Assembly: GCF_029637705.1 (NCBI RefSeq)
Contig: NZ_CP121252.1
Coordinates: 248,001-312,000 of the forward strand
Direction: 5' to 3'
Origin: Citricoccus muralis
GTDB lineage: Bacteria; Actinomycetota; Actinomycetes; Actinomycetales; Micrococcaceae
DNA length: 64,000 bases
Part shown: piece by piece, positions 37,112-45,543 of the stretch
How the letters are laid out: each line of letters begins with the position of its first letter
How positions within the stretch are numbered: position 1 is the stretch's first letter
Notes under the pieces: model-generated
The model's input: only the letters and a program-made list of their open reading frames with translations
What the model was told of the DNA's origin: nothing
The model's database searches: none
Program-made: the position numbers and the translations under genes

Positions 37112-40100
37112 ATGGCAGGCAGACCCGGCGGTGCCCGGTTCCGTGATGCCGCGCGCGTTGTGGGCCGTGGAACCCAACGCTTCGCCGGAGGGCTCGGTCG
37201 ACTGATTCGCCGTCGTGCTGGTATCGCTGCCACCCTCGTCGTCGCCCTGATCGTGGGCACCCTGGCCGTGTTGCACCCCGGTGTGCCCGAAACCCGCATG
37301 GACCTCAACGAGGGCGGAGTGTGGGTGACCAACACCGAGCAGGGGCTCGTGGGGCACCTGAATTATCCGGCCCAGATGTTGGACTCGGCCCTGAGCGTCT
37401 CCTCCTCGAACTTCGACATTCAGCAACACGAGCGTGACATTCTCTACACCGACTCCGCCTCCGGGGCGATGGCCACCGTGGATGTGGCCATGGCCGCGCT
37501 GACCTCCGCCACCACCGCCGACACCGATCTGCAGATCGTCCAGGGCGGGGACCAGGCGCTGATGGTCGACGCCGAGGCGGGCCGGGTGTGGGCCTCCGAC
37601 GTCGCCACCGCCACCCGCACCTCGCTGACCGAAGACACCGCGCTGGAGCCCACGCTGCCCGACGCCCAGGCTGTGGTGAGCACCGAGGGGCGGGGCTATG
37701 CCGTCTCCCCGCGCACGAAAGAAATCGCCGCCATTCAGCGCGAGGGCACCGGCTACACCGTCGACGTCAAGACGGTGGGTGAGCTCTCCTCCCAGATCAG
37801 CCTCACCACGGTGGGGGACAACCTGGTGATCGCCGATCACGGACGCGGCATGCTGATCCTGCCGAACGGCGACGAGGTGCTGCTGCCCGCCGACGACGTG
37901 GTGCTACAGCAGCCCGGTCCCGAGGCGGACTCGGTGGTGCTGGCCGACGCCTGGCGATTGTACCAAGTGGACCTGCGCTCGGGAGACATTCAGGAACGCG
38001 GCGGCGAGGGGCAGTCCTCCGGCACCCCTGCCGCGCCCGCGGTGCTGGGCGGCTGCGCCTATGGGGCCTGGTCCGGGTCCGGGGCGTTCTCCCGCTGGTG
38101 CGTGGACGAGGACCGTTCCACCGAGACCACCGTGGACACCCTGGCCGACGCCGAGACCCCGGTGTTCCGGGTCAACCGCGACGTCATCGTGCTCAACGAC
38201 ACCGGCAACGGTTCCGTGTGGCTGCCCGACGAGGACATGGTGCTGGTGGCCGAGTGGGACGAGATCGAATCCGAGCTCGACGTCGAGACGGAAGAGGAAG
38301 ACTCCCCCCAGCTGTCCCAGGAGATCGCCGAACCCGACCGGGAGGGCGACAACCAGCCGCCGATCGCCGAACCTGACCAGTTCGGGGTACGTCCGGGGCA
38401 GTCCACGCAGCTGCCGGTGCTGATGAACGACTCCGACCCGGACGGGGACCTGCTTACCGCCTCCGTGATTGACGGGCCGGCCGCGATCAGCCCGGTGCGC
38501 GGCGGGGCGGCCCTGCAGTACGACGCCCCCGACGGTGCCTCCGGTTCCTCCAGTTTCACCTATCAGGCCGCGGACGGGCGCGGCGGCACAGACACCGCCG
38601 AGGTACAGATCGACGTACATGGCTGGGATGTCAACGGTGCCCCGGAACAACGCCGGGTGCCCACCGTGGTGGTCGAAACCGGGGCCAGCACCGAGTACAA
38701 CGTGTTCCCCGACTGGGTAGACCCCGATGGGGACCTGTTCTTTCTGGAGGACGTGCAGGCGCCCGAAGGGGTGCAGGTGCAGTTCCGGCAGGAGGGCACC
38801 CTGCAGATCAACGACCTCGGCTCTGACCCCGGCGTCAAGCGGATCACCGTGGTGGTCTCCGACGGCGAGAAATCCGCCGAAGGTGTGGTCAACCTGGATG
38901 TGCGTCCGGTGGGCAACATCGCCCCGGTGGCCAACGGCGACCACGTGGTGGCCCGGCAGGGCGAATCCGTGACGATTTCCCCGCTGGACAACGACACCGA
39001 CGCCAATGGTGATCCGCTGCGCCTGGCCGCCGTCGAGCCCGCCCCGCCGGGCACCGACGTCACCACGAACCTGGACACCGGCACCGTCGAGTTCACCGCA
39101 TCCTCCACCGGCCCCTATTACCTGGGGTACACGGTCTCGGACGGCCCCGACACCGCCACCGGGGTGATCCGGGTGGACGTGATCGGCCGCAATGAGGACT
39201 CCGAACCGGTGGCCCAAGACGACCTGGCACTGCTGCCCGAGGGCGGGCAGACCCTGGCCGCGGTGCTCAACAACGACTCCGACCCTGGTGGCGGGGTGCT
39301 GGTGGTGCAGAGCATTCAGGTGCCCGACGGCTCACCGCTGCAGGTCACCCTGGAAGACCACCACCTGCTGCGGATCCGGGCACCCCAAGGACTGAGCGAG
39401 CCCACCCGGCTCAGCTACACCGTGTCCAACGGAAGCAATGAAGCGACCGCTGATGTGCTGGTGGTGCCGGTGCCCCAGGAAGACGCCTCCGCGCCGCCGC
39501 AGCCCGAAGAGGACCGACTGAAGGTGCGCGCCGGCGACGTCGGCTCCGTGGCGGTGCTGGAGAATGACCGCTCCGTCAACGGGTTGCCCCTGCAGGTCGA
39601 TGAGCACCTCGAACACGACATCCCGGAGTCAGCCGGGTTCGCGTTCGTCTCAGGGGAGACGGTGCGCTTCCGGGCGGGGCAGGAACCCGGGCTCTACCGG
39701 CTCACCTACACGGTGCGCGATGAGGCCAGAAACTTTGCCTCCTCCACGGTGACCATTGAGGTGACCGAGCCAGACGACGGCACCAACACGGCGCCGAGCC
39801 CGCAGGACGTGGTGGCCTGGTCGGTGGCCGGGCAGCAGACTCGCATCCCGGTGGCCCTGGACGGTTCCGATCCCGACGGCGACTCCGTCACCCTGGTGGG
39901 CATTCAGGAGCCGCCGTCCATGGGGCTGGTGGAGATCGGCAACCAGTCGCTGAACTACACCCCGGCGGCCAGCGCCTCCGGCACCGACACCTTCACCTTC
40001 ATTGTGGAAGACCGGCTGGGCAAGCAATCCTTGGGCCGTGCCCGGGTGGGAGTGGCCCAGCCCTCGGAATCCAACCAGGCGCCCAACACCGTCAACGACA

Positions 40101-43100
40101 CCGTGATGATCCGCCCCGGCCGCACCGTCTCCGTGGACGTGCTCGCCAACGACTCCGACCCCGACGGCGACGCCCTGGCACTGGTGGAGGACGGGCTGAC
40201 CGTCTCCGAGCGCCACGCCGAGCGGGTGAGCTTGCGCAACGACCTCGTCGTCGTCTCCGCCCCCGAACAGAACGATTCGATCACCGCCGGGTACCGGGTC
40301 ACCGACAACCGCGGCGGCACCTCCCAGGGCACGCTCACCGTGAACGTGGATGAGGACGCCCCGTTGCGAGCCCCGCGCGCTCAGGACGACATGGTCACCC
40401 AGGAAGACATTGCCGAGGTGGAAGCGGTCTCGGTGCCCGTGGTGGACAACGACGTCGACCCCGACGGCGACCGCGATGACCTCGAGGTGTTCACCGTGGA
40501 CGACGGCGGCGTCGATGACGCTGATGATGTCACCGTGGAGGGCCAGCAGCTGATCATCCCGGTGACCGAGCAACGCCGGCTGGTGGTGTACGGGGTGCGC
40601 GATCAGGACGGGCTCGAGGGCTACGCGGTGGTCACCGTGCCCGGCTCCGAGGTGGAGCGGCCGCAGCTGGTGCCCGGCGGGGTGCAGATCCGCGCCGGCG
40701 AACAACGCACCCTGGAGCTGGCCGACCACGTCTCCGTGCGCGACGGCCGCACCGCACGGCTGATCGACTCCCACAACATCCGCACTTCCCCGGGGCTGAG
40801 CGTGGCCGAAGCCGACGACGGCGACACCGAGCTGGTGGTCACCGCCGACGAAGACTTCCAGGGGTCCTCCGGCATCACCTTCGACGTCATCGACGGCGAG
40901 GCCAGTACCGGCGAGGGCTCTGCTGATCGGGGCAGCCTGCGCGCCCGGCTCTCCCTGCCGGTTCAGGTGCTGGACGAGCAGAACTCGCCCCCGGAGTTCC
41001 GGGCCTCGCCCGTCACCGTGGCCGCTGCCGAAGACCCCGTGCAGGTCAACGTGTGCCAGATGGTCACCGACCCCGATGGCACCGACCCGGAGACTTTCGA
41101 CTACCGGCTCGGCACCGTGCCCGACAACATCACCGCCTCCCTGTCCGGCTGCGTGATGTCGGTGGGACTGGACTCCCCGCAAGCCAACGGCCCGGCCGGG
41201 TCGATCGAGGTCAGCGTCGACGACGGCCACGGAGCGGTCGACGGCGCCATCCCGGTACACGTAGCCTCCTCGAACCGTCCGCTCATCCAGGTCTCCGATG
41301 CGCTGATCCCGCGCGGCATGCCGGGTGAGACCGAGACGATCGACGTCTCCGACTACACCATCAACCCGTTCCCCGGAGAAGAGCTGCGCGTGGTGGGCTC
41401 CCCGCAGGTCACCGCCGGCTCCGGCACCGTGGACGTGCAAGGCGGGAGCATCTCGGTGACGCCGTCGCCGTCGTTCTTGGGCACCATGACCGTAACCTAC
41501 GTGCTCGAAGACGCCACCGCCGATCCGGACCGGCAGGTCATCGGCACCATCCGCCTCACCGTGCGCGACAAGCCCGAACCGCCCACCTCCGTGTCCGCCG
41601 AGGCGATCGGCCCGGGCACCGCGCTCGTGCGCTTCGAGGCCGGGGCGAACAACGGGGCACCGATCACCGGGTTCCAGGTGCGCACTCGCGATGGGGCGGT
41701 CACCGAATGCGCCCAAACCGAATGCACCGTGGACGGGCTGACCAACGGGGAGCGGCACAGCTTCCAGGTCACCGCCGAGAACGAGATGGGCGCCTCCGAA
41801 CCCTCCGGCTGGTCCTCCGAGATCCTCGTGGACGTGCAACCCGAGCAGCCCCCGGCACCGCGCCTGGACCCGGCCGACCGGGCCGTGGATGTGACCCTGA
41901 GCCCCGGGGTATCTCAAGGGTCGCCCATCACCCACTACGAGGTGACCCTGCAGCCCGGCGGTGCCAAGCAGACCGTGCAAGCCGGCTCCGGGGCGATGAC
42001 CACCCGGTTCACCGGGCTCACCAACGGGCAGAGCTACCAGGCCACCGTGCAGGCGTTCAACAATGCGGAGCGGCCGTCCGTGTCCTCCGAAACCAGCGCC
42101 GAGGCCATCCCCTTCGGTCGCCCCTCACCCGTACGCTCGGTCTCGTTGTCGCAGGGCAGCGCGGCACGGGATTCGGCCACCGTGAACGTGGGCTGGGAGT
42201 ACGCCGATGGCAATGGCCGGCCGGTGCGGGGCGCCCAGATCCGGCTCTCCGACGGGCAGACCCGCACCGTCGAGCACCCGCAGAAATCCGTGCGGTTCAC
42301 CGTGGAGCTCGGCACGCCCGTCTCCGCCGAGGTGATGCAGACCACCGAGTATGGGCCCTCCGAAACCCGCACCTCGGACACGGTGAGACCGCTGGGATCC
42401 CCGGCCGCGCCGTCGTCGCCCACCGTGGAGACCACCGACGTCGATGAGGTCACCGTCACCGGGGTCGAGTCCCGGGGCGGGGGCGGTTTCCGCTCGTCCG
42501 AGATCCGGCTGCAGGTACGCAACGCCTCCGGCAACTGGGTGAAGTACTCCCCGGGCATGACCCTGAAGGGCTTCACGGTGGGCGAGCGGGCCACCGTGCG
42601 GGCGCGCGCCGTCGGCGTGGCCGAGGGCACCCAAGCGGTGTCGGAGACCTCCCAAGGCACCTCCGCCGAGCGCGTGTATTCCACCCCGGGTACCCTGGCC
42701 GTGAACTCCTCCGCGCGCTCCGATGATCAGATTGTGCTGCGCGCTGATCGCTCCGGATCCGAGCGTGGCCGGACCATCACCCGGATCGAGTCCGATGTGC
42801 GCCACGGCGTGGTTGAACAAGACGGCGGGGCGGACAGTCAGAAATTCATCGCCCGGGCCCGGCCGGGTGAGCGCATCGACGTGCGGCTGCGCGCCTGTGA
42901 TGCGGACGACAACTGCTCGGCCTGGACCACCTACCAGGAGCAGGTGCCCCCGGAACTGCTGCTGGGGCTGGACACCTGCCGCCGCAGCGATGACGGCTAC
43001 GACGACGACCATTGCCGCCGGATCACCATCAGCTACCAGAACGTCGAGCGCGCAGGCGACCGGGTGACCTGCACCTACCGTCCCGATTGGATGCCCTGGG

Positions 43101-43318
43101 AGCTTCCTGACGAAGACAACGGTGACGGCGACAGCGGAGATGATGCTGAACCGGAGGACGGCCCCACCGGTGACCCGGAATCGCAGTCCACGCGTCTGCG
43201 GCTGGACCGCGACGGCGTCGGCGAGGACACCCCGGGCTGGCTCACCGATGAGACCGACCGCGACCGGTTCCGTAACTGGGCCCTGAACGGTTCCTCCCCG
43301 AGGATTTACTGTGACTAG
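37112..43318 (+). CDS. Giant Ig-like/fibronectin type III surface protein of the T7SS locus
   Basis: A 2068-residue membrane-anchored protein. A basic N-terminus and one membrane segment (about 37-56) precede a propeller-like region (about 60-400). An acidic linker follows, then a long array of cadherin/Ig-like repeats (about 420-1480) marked by recurring DSDPDGD-type acidic loops, probably calcium-binding. Fibronectin type III domains (about 1490-1900) contain FQVTAENEMGASEPSGWSSE. The C-terminal region has a cysteine-rich cluster and an acidic run. This type of protein heads the MoxR-DUF58-transglutaminase-kinase-EccC locus in Micrococcales. It may organise the T7SS at the cell wall or bind partners; that is inferred from context only. 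Confidence 0.85.
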   Translation: MAGRPGGARFRDAARVVGRGTQRFAGGLGRLIRRRAGIAATLVVALIVGTLAVLHPGVPETRMDLNEGGVWVTNTEQGLVGHLNYPAQMLDSALSVSSSNFDIQQHERDILYTDSASGAMATVDVAMAALTSATTADTDLQIVQGGDQALMVDAEAGRVWASDVATATRTSLTEDTALEPTLPDAQAVVSTEGRGYAVSPRTKEIAAIQREGTGYTVDVKTVGELSSQISLTTVGDNLVIADHGRGMLILPNGDEVLLPADDVVLQQPGPEADSVVLADAWRLYQVDLRSGDIQERGGEGQSSGTPAAPAVLGGCAYGAWSGSGAFSRWCVDEDRSTETTVDTLADAETPVFRVNRDVIVLNDTGNGSVWLPDEDMVLVAEWDEIESELDVETEEEDSPQLSQEIAEPDREGDNQPPIAEPDQFGVRPGQSTQLPVLMNDSDPDGDLLTASVIDGPAAISPVRGGAALQYDAPDGASGSSSFTYQAADGRGGTDTAEVQIDVHGWDVNGAPEQRRVPTVVVETGASTEYNVFPDWVDPDGDLFFLEDVQAPEGVQVQFRQEGTLQINDLGSDPGVKRITVVVSDGEKSAEGVVNLDVRPVGNIAPVANGDHVVARQGESVTISPLDNDTDANGDPLRLAAVEPAPPGTDVTTNLDTGTVEFTASSTGPYYLGYTVSDGPDTATGVIRVDVIGRNEDSEPVAQDDLALLPEGGQTLAAVLNNDSDPGGGVLVVQSIQVPDGSPLQVTLEDHHLLRIRAPQGLSEPTRLSYTVSNGSNEATADVLVVPVPQEDASAPPQPEEDRLKVRAGDVGSVAVLENDRSVNGLPLQVDEHLEHDIPESAGFAFVSGETVRFRAGQEPGLYRLTYTVRDEARNFASSTVTIEVTEPDDGTNTAPSPQDVVAWSVAGQQTRIPVALDGSDPDGDSVTLVGIQEPPSMGLVEIGNQSLNYTPAASASGTDTFTFIVEDRLGKQSLGRARVGVAQPSESNQAPNTVNDTVMIRPGRTVSVDVLANDSDPDGDALALVEDGLTVSERHAERVSLRNDLVVVSAPEQNDSITAGYRVTDNRGGTSQGTLTVNVDEDAPLRAPRAQDDMVTQEDIAEVEAVSVPVVDNDVDPDGDRDDLEVFTVDDGGVDDADDVTVEGQQLIIPVTEQRRLVVYGVRDQDGLEGYAVVTVPGSEVERPQLVPGGVQIRAGEQRTLELADHVSVRDGRTARLIDSHNIRTSPGLSVAEADDGDTELVVTADEDFQGSSGITFDVIDGEASTGEGSADRGSLRARLSLPVQVLDEQNSPPEFRASPVTVAAAEDPVQVNVCQMVTDPDGTDPETFDYRLGTVPDNITASLSGCVMSVGLDSPQANGPAGSIEVSVDDGHGAVDGAIPVHVASSNRPLIQVSDALIPRGMPGETETIDVSDYTINPFPGEELRVVGSPQVTAGSGTVDVQGGSISVTPSPSFLGTMTVTYVLEDATADPDRQVIGTIRLTVRDKPEPPTSVSAEAIGPGTALVRFEAGANNGAPITGFQVRTRDGAVTECAQTECTVDGLTNGERHSFQVTAENEMGASEPSGWSSEILVDVQPEQPPAPRLDPADRAVDVTLSPGVSQGSPITHYEVTLQPGGAKQTVQAGSGAMTTRFTGLTNGQSYQATVQAFNNAERPSVSSETSAEAIPFGRPSPVRSVSLSQGSAARDSATVNVGWEYADGNGRPVRGAQIRLSDGQTRTVEHPQKSVRFTVELGTPVSAEVMQTTEYGPSETRTSDTVRPLGSPAAPSSPTVETTDVDEVTVTGVESRGGGGFRSSEIRLQVRNASGNWVKYSPGMTLKGFTVGERATVRARAVGVAEGTQAVSETSQGTSAERVYSTPGTLAVNSSARSDDQIVLRADRSGSERGRTITRIESDVRHGVVEQDGGADSQKFIARARPGERIDVRLRACDADDNCSAWTTYQEQVPPELLLGLDTCRRSDDGYDDDHCRRITISYQNVERAGDRVTCTYRPDWMPWELPDEDNGDGDSGDDAEPEDGPTGDPESQSTRLRLDRDGVGEDTPGWLTDETDRDRFRNWALNGSSPRIYCD

Positions 43319-43345
43319 ACAGCACCAACAGAACGGAACGAACAG

Positions 43346-44314
43346 ATGGCACTGAGCGAAGCAGAAGCACGGGAGTTCGCCGCACTGTACGCGGGCCTGG
43401 TGGACAATGTCTCCACCGCGCTGCTCGGCAAGACCTCGGTGATCCGGTTGTCGCTGACCTGCCTGTTCGCCGGCGGGCACCTGCTGCTGGAGGATGCACC
43501 CGGCACCGGCAAAACAGCGCTGGCCCGCGCCATCGCCGCCACCGTGGCCGCCCCGGGATCCCGCATTCAGTTCACCCCCGACATGCTGCCCTCCGACATT
43601 ACCGGGGTGACCATCTTCGACCAGGAGACCCGGGGCTGGGACTTCCACCACGGGCCCATCTTCGCCTCCATTGTGCTGGCCGATGAGATCAACCGGGCCT
43701 CACCGAAAACCCAGTCGGCACTGCTGGAAGTGATGGAGGAATCGCAGGTCACCGTGGACGGGCGCACCTACGCCACCCCGCAACCCTTCATGGTGGTCGC
43801 CACCCAGAACCCGGTGGAGCAGGCCGGCACGTACCGGTTGCCCGAGGCCCAGCTGGACCGGTTCCTGATGAAAACCTCGGTGGGCTTCCCCGACCGTGAG
43901 CACGTGGTCGAGGCGCTGCAGGGGGCGGCCGCCCCGGACCGCTCCAAGAACCTGGCCCCGGTGACCGACGGCCCCACGGTGCTGGAATGGTCGCAGCGCG
44001 TGGCCGAAACCTACGCCGACCGCGCCGTCGTCGACTATGTGGCCGCGCTCGCCGAAGCCACCCGCGACTCCGCCCACACCCAGCTCGGGGTGTCCATGCG
44101 CGGGGCGATCGGGATGATGCGCTGCGCCCGGGTGTGGGCTGCCGCCCAGGGGCGCGCCTATGTGCTGCCCGACGACGTCAAAGCGCTGGCCAAGCCGGTG
44201 TGGGGGCACCGGATCACCCTCGAACCCGATGCTGCGTTCAGTGGGGTCACCACCTCCCAGGTGATCAGCGAGGCGCTCGATACGGTGGTGCCCCCGAGCC
44301 GAGGCGAGGAATGA
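43346..44314 (+). CDS. MoxR-family AAA ATPase
   Basis: A 322-residue AAA+ chaperone. Walker A is EDAPGTGKTALARA (about 50-63), Walker B IVLADEINRASPKTQ, sensor 1 ATQNPVEQAGTY, followed by LPEAQLDRFLMK, all MoxR hallmarks. MoxR proteins work with DUF58 proteins to mature or remodel partners; the DUF58 gene overlaps this stop (ATGA). In this locus it may act on T7SS or cell-wall components. EccA, the usual ESX AAA protein, is absent from the window. Confidence 0.93.
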   Translation: MALSEAEAREFAALYAGLVDNVSTALLGKTSVIRLSLTCLFAGGHLLLEDAPGTGKTALARAIAATVAAPGSRIQFTPDMLPSDITGVTIFDQETRGWDFHHGPIFASIVLADEINRASPKTQSALLEVMEESQVTVDGRTYATPQPFMVVATQNPVEQAGTYRLPEAQLDRFLMKTSVGFPDREHVVEALQGAAAPDRSKNLAPVTDGPTVLEWSQRVAETYADRAVVDYVAALAEATRDSAHTQLGVSMRGAIGMMRCARVWAAAQGRAYVLPDDVKALAKPVWGHRITLEPDAAFSGVTTSQVISEALDTVVPPSRGEE

Positions 44315-45543
44315 CCGGCCGCTCCGCCCGGTTCCTCCCCACCGCCGCCGGGGCGCTCAGCCTGGCCGGCCTCGTCGTCGGGATCCTGCTCGCGCTCGTC
44401 TGGAACTGGGAGGGCGGCGCGGTGATGGCGCTGATTCTGGCCGGGTGCTGGCTGTGCGGGATCGTCATGGTGTTCCGCACGGTGTCGTACCGCGTGGAGA
44501 TCGCACCCGACGCCGCCCGCGTGGTGGTGGGGCGCGACTGCGACGCCGTGGTGACCGTGCACGCCGGCCGGCAAGCGAACCCGCCCACGGTGCTGCAGAT
44601 CCCGGTGGGGGAGTCCACCGCCGCGGTGCCCGTGCCGCGCCTGCGCCCCGGGCAGATCTGGCGGCACTCTATCGCTCTGCCCACCCACCGCCGCCAGGTG
44701 CTGACCCTGGGCCCGGCCACCGCTGTGCGCGCCGACCCGCTGCAGCTGATGACCCGCACCACCGTGGTGTCGGACGCCGTGCAGATCTACGTGCACCCCA
44801 CCACCGTGCTGCCCGGCTACGACGCCACCGGGTTGCTGCGCGATATCGAGGGCGTGCAGGCGCCCCGGCTCTCGCCGTCGGATGTCTCCTTCCACGCCCT
44901 GCGCGACTACGTTCCCGGCGATGACCGCCGCTACATCCACTGGCCCACCACCGCGCGCACCGGGCGGATGATGGTGCGCCAATTCGAGGAGACCCGCCGC
45001 TTCCAGCACGCCGTGCTGCTCGACACCCGCTGGGAGTCTTATCGTGGGTCCTCGTCGCGGCGCGGGGCGCGGGAAGCCGCTGAATTGGCGGTGTCCATGG
45101 CGATCTCGGTGGGGCTCGACGCCGTCCACCAGGACCGTGAGGTCGGTGTGTGGCTGACCCGCGGAGCCCCGCTGCCGGTGGCCAGCGCCCGGACCCTGCT
45201 CGACGCCGCCGCCGAGGTGGAATTCGTGGAAGACGACGACGGCGCCCGCACCGGGTCGACCGCGACCTCAACCAGCACGGAGAGCCTGGCCGAGAGCGTG
45301 CACCGGATCCTGCGCGAACAGCCCCAGGTCTCCGCCGTCACCGTGTTCACCGGGTCCGGGGTGGACACCGAGCAGTTGCGCCGCGCCGCCCAGCGCATCC
45401 CGGTCACCGCCACCGGGCTGCTCGTGCAGACCCTGGCCCCCGCCGACGCCGACCGGCTGAGCCGGTTCCAGCTCGAGCACGCCCACGGGGTGCGCACCGG
45501 GCAGCTGCGCGACCTGCTGCGCATCGCCGAGGTCGTGCGATGA
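44311..45543 (+). CDS. DUF58 domain protein
   Basis: A 410-residue protein with two N-terminal membrane segments (about 9-30 and 33-52), a beta-rich middle part and a vWA-like DUF58 domain. The signature HALRDYVPGDDRRYIHWPTTARTG is typical (family form REYxxGDDxRxIxWxxxAR). It is coupled by 4-nt overlaps to both moxR and the transglutaminase-fold gene, the standard MoxR-DUF58-TgpA trio of actinobacteria. Confidence 0.92.
   Translation: MTGRSARFLPTAAGALSLAGLVVGILLALVWNWEGGAVMALILAGCWLCGIVMVFRTVSYRVEIAPDAARVVVGRDCDAVVTVHAGRQANPPTVLQIPVGESTAAVPVPRLRPGQIWRHSIALPTHRRQVLTLGPATAVRADPLQLMTRTTVVSDAVQIYVHPTTVLPGYDATGLLRDIEGVQAPRLSPSDVSFHALRDYVPGDDRRYIHWPTTARTGRMMVRQFEETRRFQHAVLLDTRWESYRGSSSRRGAREAAELAVSMAISVGLDAVHQDREVGVWLTRGAPLPVASARTLLDAAAEVEFVEDDDGARTGSTATSTSTESLAESVHRILREQPQVSAVTVFTGSGVDTEQLRRAAQRIPVTATGLLVQTLAPADADRLSRFQLEHAHGVRTGQLRDLLRIAEVVR

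Noticed and set aside
39650-41980. Minus-strand ORF of 776 codons inside the giant Ig/FN3 gene
   Set aside because: The plus-strand product has repeated domains and consistent third-position GC; the antisense frame has none.
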